This document shows, in pieces, positions 1 to 10,599 of a stretch of 64,000 bases of DNA (its first letter is position 1; each line of letters opens with the position of its first letter). This DNA comes from Sugiyamaella lignohabitans. Its lineage: Eukaryota; Ascomycota; Dipodascomycetes; Dipodascales; Trichomonascaceae. The stretch spans positions 5,518,001-5,582,000 of the forward strand of contig NC_031672.1 in NCBI RefSeq assembly GCF_001640025.1. The letters are read 5' to 3'. A program made the position numbers and the translations under genes. The notes beneath the pieces are model-generated. The model saw nothing but the letters and a program-made list of their open reading frames with translations, made no database searches and was not told where the DNA came from.

Positions 1-3000
1 TAGGATTGAATGAGACGAAAAGCGAGGATTTAAATTCACTGGCTGATGATGATCTCAGGAGTTGGTTTATGGATGACCCCATATTTTGCAACGTCATCAG
101 AATTATACGGAAGATATTGCAGACAGGAAATTTTCGTCAGATTGAGTACGTCGAAATCTGCCTTGGATGGATTCAACAGTATATCACCATCAATAGGCAG
201 TCTTTACTAGATTGTTTGCCTGGCATCCTTCTAGATGGTACAAATAGTGAAATGGCACAGTCTTATGTAGTCCGCAGTCGGAATATGCTATTGACCATCA
301 AGGATCCAAATAAGACGTTTGCATCGTGGGTGAAGAATGTGACACTTTCTATGTTAACCGCAATAGCGAAAGATCATCCGATATTCCAAGGGCTAGAAAT
401 ACTTGTACAAAATATTGAAGAGTTGAGTTCGAGTTTGTTCCCGGTATTGGTGCACCAGATAATGAGTGAAAAAAGATTCAAACAGTCTGGGGATATGCTC
501 AACGCTGTCTTTGCTTATTATTTGTCAAATGCCAATGAAGGTGTCAATCAAGACCATCGAGTGCTAGAGCTGTTGATAGATACTGTTCTTTATTTAAGAA
601 GGTTCAATCTTGTTGGGTTAGAATCGTCATCATCGCCATTGAAAGTTAGCTGGGAGGGATGTGCAATTTGGGCTTTCAAGCTAGGGCGTTATCAAACAGC
701 TCTCATGTTTCTAGAAATCCATTGGAATACCACCCAATCCTACAGCTTGGAGTTATTTTCAAAGATCTCGAAGTTGATAAAGTACCCTGATATGTACAGT
801 TCTATAGCACCAGATCCTTCTTTGCAAGGCGCTATTGATATTTCCTTGAAAAACTCGACAAGCAACAAAGAGTCACTCAATGCTATGATCTTCGAGTCTG
901 CTTTGAATAACGCAATTTCTAGTGGGTATGACTGGGATTTGAATAACCACTCGTCAATCACACTGGCAAGATCGTTCAACAATACTGGAATCTACTCTAT
1001 AGCGGACCTCATTTATCAAGCCGAGCTGGGAAAGGGCCAGACCAAAGAATACTCTTCTACTTGGAAACTAGAGAAGTGGACTCTCCCGGATATTGCGGAT
1101 CCTAAAAATAAAGACGAATTAATTTACCAGCTATTCAAGGGGATGCAAGATACATTTTGCGAAATATCGAGTTTTGGAAAAATCTACAATAAGGCTCTGA
1201 AGTGCATGGTAGTCGAAGACCATCCCTTTTATAGCGACCTTTTCCAGGTATTGGCAATCACGACCGAGGCACAGGATATTTTTGAAACAAAAAACATTAC
1301 GGATACGCTAACAGCACAACGCAAATCTTCATCAAATTGGGTGAACTATGATAGTTTTGATAAAATAGAAGACATTTTGGTTGCACGACAAATCAGCTGG
1401 CGAATACTACATCGTAGACTGTCTCAAAATGAAGATACAGCAACTCGAACTGTTGGCGACGTGACATTGGCATTTGCATGTAGTTTTGTCGACCATTGTC
1501 AGCTTGCAGTTCGTAATAAAAGCTTCCTGAAGGCTATGAATTCTATTGTCAAGTTTTTACATTCTAAACTTCCGCAATATAATGAGATCATAAAAATGGC
1601 ATCCACCATAGAGTCGGCCGCAGTATGTTGGGCCACTGGTAATCAAACTACTTCTATTGACATGTTGAATTCGGTAATCTCTTTGGATTCATTCTTGCAT
1701 GTGCCTAAAGAAGCCGGCTATTTTTTTTCAAGATCAAATGTCCATGCAAAACTGGCAAGTTGGCTATCATTAGCCAGGCATGAAACGGACAATGTCATTG
1801 TAACCGAATACTTGGATCCAGCTTGCAGATACCGGAATGAAGATATAAATTGCAATCCGTTAGAAGATAAGACTGAGTTCTATCATATGTTTGCCTCGTT
1901 CTGCGACGAGAAATTTCGGAGTGAAGCGCTTAATAGAGAGATGTCGATTCAATACCGTCAAAGGAAGGACAAAGACAGGAGACTAAATGAGCTTAGTAAG
2001 CAGAAAATATTGAGTAAAGAAAGTAAACTTTTGAAAAATAGGTTGGAGAAACTGCGTGTAAATCACGATAACCAGTACCAAATACTCAAAGCAACAAGCC
2101 AGAATTTTCTATTCAAGAGTATCAAGAATTACCTTTATAGTATATGTGAAGGCGATGAACACCGAGGAGATGTCTCTCGGTTCCTTGATCTTTGGTTTGC
2201 CAATGCCACAAATCCCATATACATCGTGCATCTGAACTCTATGGTTGCCAAGTTTGGCAGCCGAATTCCTAGTATCAAGCTTGTACCGTGGATAAGTCAG
2301 CTTTCTTCTAAACTGAGTTTAGAAGTTAACGAGTTCCAAAAAACTTTATGGAATATTGTCGGGAAAGTGTGTGAAGACCACCCATATCATACTATGTATC
2401 ATATTCTTGCATTAAAGCTATTTCCAAAGCATGAGGCAAGGCATATGGTTGGAGTGAAATTCTTTGATGTCCTTAAAAAGAGAAAAAAAATTGACAATGA
2501 ATTACTGACAAACTTCGAATCACTAGCAATAATGACAGCAGCAGTTGCTAAAATATCCCCCAAGCAATCAAACGGACAAACAGCTAGCAAAATGCAATTT
2601 GATAGAATGGGTGAACCAGGAGTTTGGTGGTTGAAAACCTTACCAACACTAGAACTCCCGATGCCGACTGCTGAGATCGAGCTAAGATCTGACCGAAAAT
2701 ATACCGTGGCGAATCTCCCTACCGTCACCAAGATACTGAAACAGGTTACAATAGCAAGTGGAATCAATCACCCGAAAATAGTCTCAGTTGTGGACAGCAG
2801 GGGACAAACGAACCTAGCATTGATCAAGGGAGGAGAGCGGGACGATCTGAGACAAGATGCCGTGATGGAACAGGTCTTTGATCAAGTAAATCTTTTCATG
2901 AAAAGCGATCGCCAAGCAAAAACTAGGAATATGAGAGTTCGAATCTACAAATTGGTACCTCTTGGGCCGGGGGGAGGAATGATTGAATTTGTGCGAAACA

Positions 3001-3906
3001 CAAGTCCGTTTATTGGTGTCACTCAAGAGCTGCATAAGAAGTACAATCCAAATGATATTGATGCTGATGAAGCTCGTAGGGAGATGCAGGCGGTGGAAGC
3101 AGAGAGTAAGGAAGTGAGAGTGGAGGTTTATAAAAGCATAGAAAAGAGGCTCAAGCCGGCTTTCAGGTATTTTTTCACTGAGAGATTTTACTCTCCTGAG
3201 GAGTGGTTTCATAATAGAGCCCTTTACTCAAAATCTACAGCTGTCAATTCCATGATCGGTTATATCCTTGGCCTTGGTGATAGACATTGCAGTAACATCT
3301 TGGTGGATACTTTGACTGGCGAGATTATTCATATAGATCTGGGTATTGCTTTTGACCAAGGAAAGCTCCTTCCGATTCCCGAGACCGTGCCTTTCAGGCT
3401 AACGAGGGATATTGTAGACGGCATGGGGATAAGCGGTGTCAAAGGCGTGTTTCAAAAATGTTGTGAAATAGCATTGGCTGTGCTTCGAGATGAGGCCGAG
3501 GCAATCAGCACCATATTAAATGTACTTCGATATGACCCTTTGTATACTTGGTAAGTTACATGTGGGCATAGGCAACCAACGTGAATGCATTTAGTTATAT
3601 ATGAAGAATCAAATCTAACAGATCCAGGTCAATGTCCGACAGGCGAAAACAGGAGCTACAGGGTATATGGCAGGATGGAGATATACTTGACGAGGCAGAA
3701 ATTAGTACAGAAGCCGGCTCAGCAATAGTGGGAGTCCAGGCAAAACTATCAACCAAGCTGAGCGTAGAAGCTACTGTTAGAGAGCAGATACAGGAGGCCA
3801 TGGACCCTAATAATCTTGCGGTAATCTTCAGAGGTAAGTAGTTTGTGATATTCTGAAATGCTGATATTTATATTCTAACCCCTTAGGTTGGGCACCGTTT
3901 TATTAG
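1..3906 (+). CDS. TEL1: Tel1/ATM checkpoint kinase, 3' part, three exons
   Basis: Serine/threonine kinase of the PIKK family that signals DNA double-strand breaks and maintains telomeres in the nucleus. The frame is open to the left edge, so the N-terminal half is missing; about 1257 residues are visible (budding yeast Tel1 is about 2790). The helical FAT-type region is followed by the kinase domain, with the catalytic loop GLGDRHCSNILVD near 3270-3312 and the metal-binding IHIDLGIAFDQG after it. Exons: 1-3550, 3628-3833, 3887-3906. Intron 1 (3551-3627, GTAAGT, CTAAC at 3615) joins LYTW to SMSDRRKQELQ, matching the linker of ATM proteins. Intron 2 (3834-3886, GTAAGT, TCTAACCCCTTAG) splits the FATC domain, and the 20-nt last exon supplies the terminal GWAPFY. 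The summed length is an exact multiple of three. It converges on RSM25 with 83 bp between stop codons. Confidence 0.95.
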
Positions 3907-3989
3907 ATAATTGGAACAAAGAAATATAAATGGCATTATTATTATGTACATATGTTAAAAGTGACTGAATTTTAAGCACCATGACTACG

Positions 3990-4778
3990 TTAATTTGCAA
4001 CAGGGGCTTCCGGCTCATTGTCATTTTCGAAAGAAACAGGTCCCGATAATTGGGCTTTCTTGGCTTTCGTCGCTTCAGTAGCTTGAACGATCCACTCATC
4101 AATAACCTTTTGTTCAGCATTGATACCATGTTCAAGATATGAAGGACCAAAGACGGACCCGAACATCGTCGCCTCTTCGGCGGCGACCTCTAACTCAGCT
4201 TCTTCACGCATCCTAAGTCTGTAGAACTCTAAACGAGCTTGATCGTATGCATCAGTCCAGGACTCATTCCCTTTAAATTCCGCACTCTTTAAAAGAAATA
4301 GTGTTCGCTGTACAACACTTTCACCATCTAAACGTTTGTTTTCTTGACTGATGGTGCTCCAGTCAAATTTGGCTGCATCATTACCGTCATTCTCAATTAC
4401 AACCTTAGGCCTGGCCAATTCCCATGGATGCTGTTCATAAAAGGCGTTTCTGATTTTATCTTCGAAATATTTAACATCTCTGATGCGATACATATGCTGG
4501 GCTCTGGTGCTAAATTTTTGCTTATACCTCGTCACGTAAAGTCCAGTTGATCTTTTCTTTTCTCCTACAGGAGGTGACTTCGGACTGGATTGGAAAACAT
4601 CTAAATTCCTCAGTTTTTGTTGTAGATTTTGTGTAGGTGGGTTAGCAGCGACAACCTTAAACCAAGCCGGTTCGCTGATTGATCCTCCGGGAGAGCCGCG
4701 TCGAATGGTTTTTTGTCCGGCCCTCAGTAGATGGGCAGTCCTCTGAGCCACTTGAATGGCATCTGTTTGTAGTTTCAT
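3990..4778 (-). CDS. RSM25: mitochondrial small-subunit ribosomal protein mS23 (Rsm25)
   Basis: Protein of the mitochondrial 37S ribosomal subunit. The 262-residue length agrees with yeast Rsm25 (264). Recognisable segments are KIRNAFYEQHPWELARPKVV in the middle, then RTLFLLK, then a Glu/Ala-rich helical region; the N-terminus is basic with few acids, as expected for a matrix protein. The start ATG at 4778 is the first in frame. Single exon. It converges with TEL1 and is transcribed away from PDB1 across about 0.8 kb. Confidence 0.88.
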   Translation of the reverse strand: MKLQTDAIQVAQRTAHLLRAGQKTIRRGSPGGSISEPAWFKVVAANPPTQNLQQKLRNLDVFQSSPKSPPVGEKKRSTGLYVTRYKQKFSTRAQHMYRIRDVKYFEDKIRNAFYEQHPWELARPKVVIENDGNDAAKFDWSTISQENKRLDGESVVQRTLFLLKSAEFKGNESWTDAYDQARLEFYRLRMREEAELEVAAEEATMFGSVFGPSYLEHGINAEQKVIDEWIVQATEATKAKKAQLSGPVSFENDNEPEAPVAN

Positions 4779-5563
4779 TTCAAATCCTCAGCCCAAAAAA
4801 GCTGGCTATTCTTGTTGACGATGCTCTATGCCTCTTTTGATAATGAGGCTTGAAATTTGAAAATTTCAAGCCCTACTTCACCAACCTGCATAACAAGAAG
4901 CGCTACGGCGGCTATCGGACAGAGAGGGAATTCCAGGGGTATATTTGAAGAAACCCTGAAATTTACAGCGGTGCAAAGAGACAGGAGGAATACGGAGGAT
5001 ATTAGGCAGCACAATGTATATCTTGAAGATGTTAGCGATCAAGTCACCGATAAACTTTCATATTTCGGTAGCATATATTCGGTTGATTTGAATTTTCAGC
5101 AAATTCAGCCCAATATAATCATGTATATATGATTTATTAAAATGGTCGCATGGTCATACAAAAATTATAGCAGTCGTGTGAATTTCAAAGTTGGACCCCC
5201 TATGGTCGGAGATTTCCGGTTCCTGAAAAGCATTCTGTGTTGGGGTGTTGCAGTTACCCTGCGATGTTGGGAACTAGTGGGGGTGATGCGTAGTGGGATC
5301 TTGCGGCAAGTAAGTATCCAATCTGCAGGCCAAAGACGGCAGCACCCAACGGGGATTGTTGTTGGCGGGCATGCACGGGAGCGAGTATTAGCGGTCGTCT
5401 GTGGTGGTTAGGATGAATGGCATTTTTTTATCACTGCAAAACACCGCGAGCCCATACGCACGTTTGTTCGGACCAACGAAGAAAAAAAGGACCAATCAGT
5501 CGGAAAAATTTCCAAGATCTCTGTTGATTGAATTTCGTGGTTAAGATATTATAATATAGAACA
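4779..5563. other. intergenic region between RSM25 and PDB1
   Basis: Divergent promoter region, 785 bp. A frame of 91 codons is open on the plus strand at 4857-5132 but has no ATG (it begins with TTG after a TGA) and I could not find a convincing upstream exon. The overlapping minus-strand frame also lacks ATG. No RNA gene seen. Confidence 0.5.
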
Positions 5564-7562
5564 ATGAAGTTGTCGACAGTCGCTCGTTCAGCTCAAAAGG
5601 TTGCTGGTTCAGTATTGGTTCCTAGAGCTCGTCCTCTATCTGTTCCTCGAGCCAATATCAAAGCTCTTGGTCAGCAATCTGCCTTGAGAACCATTGATAT
5701 GGGAAGAAATGCTTCTACTTCAGGTGGTGCTACTACTGTAAGTATTGATGGTTGAGAAGTTTGACTTAATTTTTGTAATGGGAATGGGAAGGTGACTTTG
5801 TATATTTAGGGGTGGTCGGATAGAAAGGAAGGCATGCTATTAAGAGGAAGGCATGATATTAAGGAAGATTGAGTTTTATGGCAATTGAAGGGCCTCCAAG
5901 AAATTTTTGGAGAGATATTGATAATGATAGAGATTGCTCAAATTGAAGAGGTTGGTACTTAGTTGCGGGTTCAAGGTTGATAGAAGCATATTGGTGAAAA
6001 GTGTCATGTCAATAGGAATTATACATTTGATTGCAGCCAGAATGGGTATCGATGTGAACATGTGTGTTAAGATTGTTGGTTCAGCACTAAGTTTTGTTTA
6101 CCGGACTCAGAGATTGGTTTGGTTATATCACGTCAACAATGCGAGTGTTGTTCACTGAGATGATTGTTGTTTAATTCACATATTTTTTCAATTCAGAGTT
6201 CCATTTATATCGGAAACAGTGGATAGTGTACCTCTCCTCGTATATGAATCGGTAAAGGGAAAATGTTCAAATCATTCAAAGTTTCGGAACTGGTTCCTCG
6301 ATCTAGCGTCAGTCTCAACTGTCATTGGCAACTTTGAATCAGCTTTGGATTTCAAAACCAGTTTGTGGATACTCTTTCATACCCCTCTACAACCTTCCAT
6401 ACCCGTTCAAACAATCTCTACTCGTCTAACCTAAGACAATTCTCTTCCAAATCTTGCCTCCTCTTCAATAGTTTATCCGGAGCTCGAGCATAGCCCGGAA
6501 AAATTATTGCCCTAACCCACCAACCATCATATCTAGTTAAACCTGGCTTTTCTAACATTGACATAGCTTACCGTCCGTGATGCTCTTAATCAAGCTCTTG
6601 CTGAGGAAATGGACAAAGATGAGGCTGTCTTCTTGATGGGAGAAGAAGTTGGTCAATATAACGGTGCCTACAAGGTCTCGCGTGGTCTTTTAGACCGTTT
6701 CGGTGAAAAGCGTGTTATCGATACTCCTATTACTGAGATGGGTTTTGCTGGTCTCTGTGTCGGTTCGGCTCTTGCCGGACTTAAGCCTGTCTGTGAGTTT
6801 ATGACTTTCAACTTCGCCATGCAAGCCATTGATCAGATCATCAACTCTGGTGCTAAGACTTTCTACATGTCTGGTGGTACTCAACAATGTAACGTCACTT
6901 TCCGTGGTCCCAATGGTGCTGCTGCGGGTGTCGCTGCTCAACACTCTCAAGACTATTCTGCTTGGTATGGTGCCATCCCTGGTCTTAAGGTCGTGTCTCC
7001 CTACTCTGCTGAAGACGCCAAGGGTCTTTTGAAGAGTGCTATTCGTGACCCCAATGTTACCATCTTCTTGGAGAATGAAATCATGTACGGGGAGTCTTTC
7101 CCAGTATCTGAGGAGGTCTTGTCCCCTGATTTTACTATTCCTTTCGGTGTTGCCAAGGTTGAACGTGCTGGTACTGATATCACCATTGTTGCCCATTCTA
7201 GAGACGTTGGCACCTCTCTCAAGGCTGCTGACCTTCTTAAGAAGCAGTACAACGTTGAGGCTGAAGTCATCAACTTGAGATCTATTAAGCCCCTTGATGT
7301 CCCCTCCATTGTTAAGTCTGTCAAGAAGACTAACAGAATCATCTCTGTCGAGGCTGGTTTCCCTGCTTTCGGTGTTGGTTCTGAAATTGCCGCTCAAATC
7401 ATGGAGTCTGAGGCCTTCGACTACTTGGATGCCCCTGTTGTCCGTGTTACTGGTGCTGAGGTCCCTACTCCTTACGCCATTGAGCTTGAGAACTTTGCTT
7501 TCCCCACCCCTGAAGTCGTTGTTCGTGCTGCTAAGTCTGTATTGTACATTGACGAAGAGTAA
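5564..7562 (+). CDS. PDB1: pyruvate dehydrogenase E1 beta subunit, two exons
   Basis: Beta subunit of the mitochondrial pyruvate dehydrogenase E1 component, which with thiamine diphosphate decarboxylates pyruvate to feed acetyl-CoA synthesis. Exon 1 (5564-5737) encodes 58 residues rich in Arg, Ser and Ala that look like a matrix-targeting presequence. Exon 2 (6567-7562) begins [19 protein letters not shown] and runs through [22 protein letters not shown] and [12 protein letters not shown] to the C-terminal transketolase-like domain. Splicing is phase 0: GTAAGT at 5738, TCTAACATTGACATAG before 6567. The product is 389 residues, normal for the family. The intron is 829 bp, far longer than the others here (53-106 bp apart from RPL25). 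Codon use is strongly biased (CTT, GCT, GGT), suggesting high expression and producing a long antisense shadow frame. Confidence 0.96.
5826..5863. repeat. 19-bp tandem duplication inside the PDB1 intron
   Basis: Two adjacent 19-bp units, 5826-5844 and 5845-5863, both beginning AGGAAGGCATG and ending TATTAAG, differ at one base. Direct observation; function unknown. Confidence 0.85.
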
Positions 7563-7802
7563 AAATCTCACAATAAAATAGAGACGTAATAAATAATCAT
7601 GTATATTTTCGCAGCGATGCAAAAGGGTCTTGGTCTTGTCCAAAATAACATGCTAAGACAAGTAGCGGAACTGGGACCGAGTCCCACCCACACCGTAAAT
7701 TTGTAGAATCACGAGTAATGTTCCTTGAGAACACAGAACTACGCAGGTGGCTATTAGTGAGATAGCAAATATTAGCAAGGCTCTATACAAATTACATAAG
7801 TT

Positions 7803-9428
7803 CTAGTCCACCCTCCACGATGACAATGGAAGACGTTGCAGCTGCTGCATTCTGGATTTAATATACCCAAAGAAGAGCGTCAAACCCACGAGAATGCAGA
7901 GAACGTTCATGACATAATAACCATCTTTGGAGATATTGCACTGGCCACCAATATCAGTGCATTGCTTTTTGCCAGCATTGGAAGCACATGAGAATGTTTC
8001 AACGTCACCAGTAGCAGCAGATACAGCTGAACAAGTCGCCTCTGTGTACCAGTCAATGCCACTGAGAACAATGATCTTAGGCCATTGACCACCCAAATTA
8101 CAAATTGTGTTCAAGATAGTCATGTAAGTACCACCGATTATAGGATCAGCAATCTGAGTATGAAAAGCATTGATCGATACAAATTGGATCGTGGAAGCAA
8201 AACTGCCTAACACATGAACAATAATAATCATCAGTAAATACCCACTGCCAGCACCGTCACTAGGAAAGAGCATAACAAGGAACATCGATAATAACGCGCA
8301 TCCCAGTCTTGCTAAATATGCCAGAATCCAGGGTTGAAGAGGATCCTTTCCTGTTGACCATTTCGCAGCATAATAGCCGAAAATGATTTCAAATGGGAAG
8401 TCAATGAGAACAGTCAGCGCTAAATCTTCTTTAGATAAACCTTTGTCGAGAAGCTTCAAATTCGTCGCACCTTCACTAGCTTGAAAGCCAATCTTGGCGA
8501 TCAAATGAATAAAAATAAGAATCTGGATATTCTTAAGCTTCAAAACCTGAAACATAGTCTTATAGACAGATGCAATACCACCGTCACCGTCCGACTTTGA
8601 TTTTTCCTCAGTCTTAAATAAACCAACTAGTGTGGTGGTAATTAAATAGACAACACCCCAAAATTTAAGATAGCCACTAAGAGAAACCAGTCCATCATCA
8701 CTAGGCACTACTCGAAAATATTTATTGGCAAAGTCAGGAGAGTTGAAGGCCAGGAATACAGTGAAAGAAGTGAAATATCCAGTATTCAGACCAATAGTTT
8801 GAGCGGTAGAGGCATAAGGTAGAGCTGCGTGAGTTAGCAATGTCAAACCCCAACCATCAACCGCAATATCTTGAGTTGCACATAGAAATACAAGAATAAA
8901 AAAGAAAAAAGTAATGGTTATGAGCTGGTTTTCAGCATCTTCCATGTAAGGTTCAATAACACTGCCAAGGATGATCAAAACGAATGCGCTGACAAACTGA
9001 ATAGGAACAATCCAACTCTTACGCCTGCCAAAACTGCGGCTATAAATAGCGTCTACGACGGGACTCCATAATACTTTCAAACTATATGGATATGAGGCAA
9101 ATGAGAACACACCGATTTGGGTATAACTGAGATTGGATTTCAAAAGGTATGGAATTGACCCGAATGCTAGACCAACTGGAATACCTTGAAGTAGATAAAG
9201 TAAAGTAAGGATAAAGAAATTCTTTCTATCCACAGGGCTTAGTTGGCTCAAGCTCAATGAAGTAGCCTCGTCAGTGTGACCATGATCTAGCACCAGGTTC
9301 TCTTCCAGCAAAGATGTACTCTGGCCACTCCAGTCTGATGAACTAGTTGGTAATGTAGGTGACGCTGGAGTTGCGGTTCTCTTCCTTTGTGATAATTCTA
9401 TAGACTCCATGATGGCCGTGTCTGCCAT
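7803..9428 (-). CDS. acetyl-CoA transporter, SLC33/AT-1 family
   Basis: Multi-pass membrane protein of the acetyl-coenzyme A transporter family (human SLC33A1/AT-1; budding yeast homologue YBR220C), which in animals moves cytosolic acetyl-CoA into the ER lumen. From the ATG at 9428 the product is 541 residues; the frame continues upstream to a GTG but that is not a normal start. After a polar N-terminus of about 70 residues come family signatures DRKNFFILTLLYLLQGIPVG and LAFGSIPYLLK, then VLWSPVVDAIYSRSFGRRKSW, CATQDIAVDGW in the middle and GGTYMTILNTICNLGGQWP near the C-terminus, all among about a dozen hydrophobic segments. A Cys-rich loop (TFSCAS, KKQC, GGQC) lies before the last helix. 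It converges on PDB1 with 240 bp between stops. Confidence 0.9.
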   Translation of the reverse strand: MADTAIMESIELSQRKRTATPASPTLPTSSSDWSGQSTSLLEENLVLDHGHTDEATSLSLSQLSPVDRKNFFILTLLYLLQGIPVGLAFGSIPYLLKSNLSYTQIGVFSFASYPYSLKVLWSPVVDAIYSRSFGRRKSWIVPIQFVSAFVLIILGSVIEPYMEDAENQLITITFFFFILVFLCATQDIAVDGWGLTLLTHAALPYASTAQTIGLNTGYFTSFTVFLAFNSPDFANKYFRVVPSDDGLVSLSGYLKFWGVVYLITTTLVGLFKTEEKSKSDGDGGIASVYKTMFQVLKLKNIQILIFIHLIAKIGFQASEGATNLKLLDKGLSKEDLALTVLIDFPFEIIFGYYAAKWSTGKDPLQPWILAYLARLGCALLSMFLVMLFPSDGAGSGYLLMIIIVHVLGSFASTIQFVSINAFHTQIADPIIGGTYMTILNTICNLGGQWPKIIVLSGIDWYTEATCSAVSAATGDVETFSCASNAGKKQCTDIGGQCNISKDGYYVMNVLCILVGLTLFFGYIKSRMQQLQRLPLSSWRVD

Positions 9429-10599
9429 GTTCGGAGAACTCGCAGAGCACAAGATAACAGAACGAGTACCCACCGCTTGATTGCAGCAATCTTGTTAAGA
9501 TAAAAACCGGAATGGTCGTATTGTTAATTGGAACCAAATAATGCCTCTTTTTTAGATCAATGGATAGTTAAACTAAATCAAATTCAATTAAAGTTTCAAT
9601 ATTGACACGAATGCACATGGACGCGTCTGATATTAGGCTTCGATCTATTATTGTTGTAGCCGCTACGCGGCAATCGAAATATACCATCAGACCCTGCATT
9701 ACATCGGCGGTCGTGTCGAAGAATACTCTAATCGAGCTACGTGATCTGAAATCACACTAACTATATATATTTTAAAGCGCAGGAAATAACAAATAGGACA
9801 ACATAGCTCCCAGTCAATTTAAAAAATGTTCTCATGCACATTGCCGAAATTTCATGTGGTGTATAATTACATCGTATATCTTCATGTGGTTATTGTTATG
9901 AGGGAATTTTATTTGAATAATACAAAAAAATATTGGCTCCATTTTGAATGAGTCTCAGTTGTTGTAATATCATAGGAAAAGTTATTCATACGGAGTTTCG
10001 GTAACCTCACTCGGCTGTTGACGGAATCTGGGGTAAGTTCAGGTGTCAGCTGTTGTGGAGATTTTGCGCCGTGGTGTCCCGTGTAGCGGCGTACTTTGGC
10101 CATTAGGCCCATGTCAGCCTTACCGTACATAACCTTATACTCGGGCCTGTCGGCCAACAGCTGCAAGGGATTTGATTACAGTCTGCACGGCTTAACGGCT
10201 GTGGGTCCAGAACACTCCTCTCTTCAATGTCATTACTTATGTATTATTTGGGATAATTATTTGAAACTCAGCTTATGAATATTAGTTACTCTTGGTATTC
10301 AGAATGTGTAAAAATATCTGAAGAAAATGGTATATTTCACGGGCAATCGCCTTATCAGCTGCAATCCGCTGTATCTTGGATATGCAAGGGCCATGCATGG
10401 GATGCAAACCAGAAAATGATTCTAGAGCAAGTTGATCAGGAGGAATGTTAGTTTTTCTGAAGAACTATAAATATGTCAAATGGCGCCCTATCTTTGCTTT
10501 GGTCTGCTATGTAGTCTCTGATAGTAACCTTAGTTTATCACTACTGACAACAATATTATTGATAATCTTTCATAACTCCATATTTCAACAATAATAGGA
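9429..10599. other. intergenic region upstream of the transporter and PUT1
   Basis: Shared divergent promoter region of about 1.2 kb, AT-rich. Only short, unconvincing frames (for example 9909-10166 minus). The sequence TTCATGTGGT occurs twice near 9851 and 9882. No RNA gene recognised. GATA-type sites before PUT1 are listed separately. Confidence 0.5.
10252..10565. promoter_or_regulatory. cluster of four GATAA sites upstream of PUT1
   Basis: GATAA at 10252 and 10561 and its complement TTATC at 10352 and 10535, all within 350 bp of the PUT1 start. GATA factors control nitrogen-catabolite-repressed genes, and proline use is a classic target in budding yeast. The motif is short and AT-rich DNA yields it by chance, so this is suggestive. 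I found no CGG-N10-CCG Put3 site. Confidence 0.35.

Noticed and set aside
6690..7643. 317-codon open frame antisense to PDB1
   Set aside because: It mirrors the strongly codon-biased PDB1 exon, has no recognisable motif and is rich in Arg/Ser/Asn as expected of an antisense shadow.
7562..7803. PDB1 and acetyl-CoA transporter as a functional acetyl-CoA module
   Set aside because: They are convergent single genes with separate promoters and act in different compartments; adjacency alone does not support a module.
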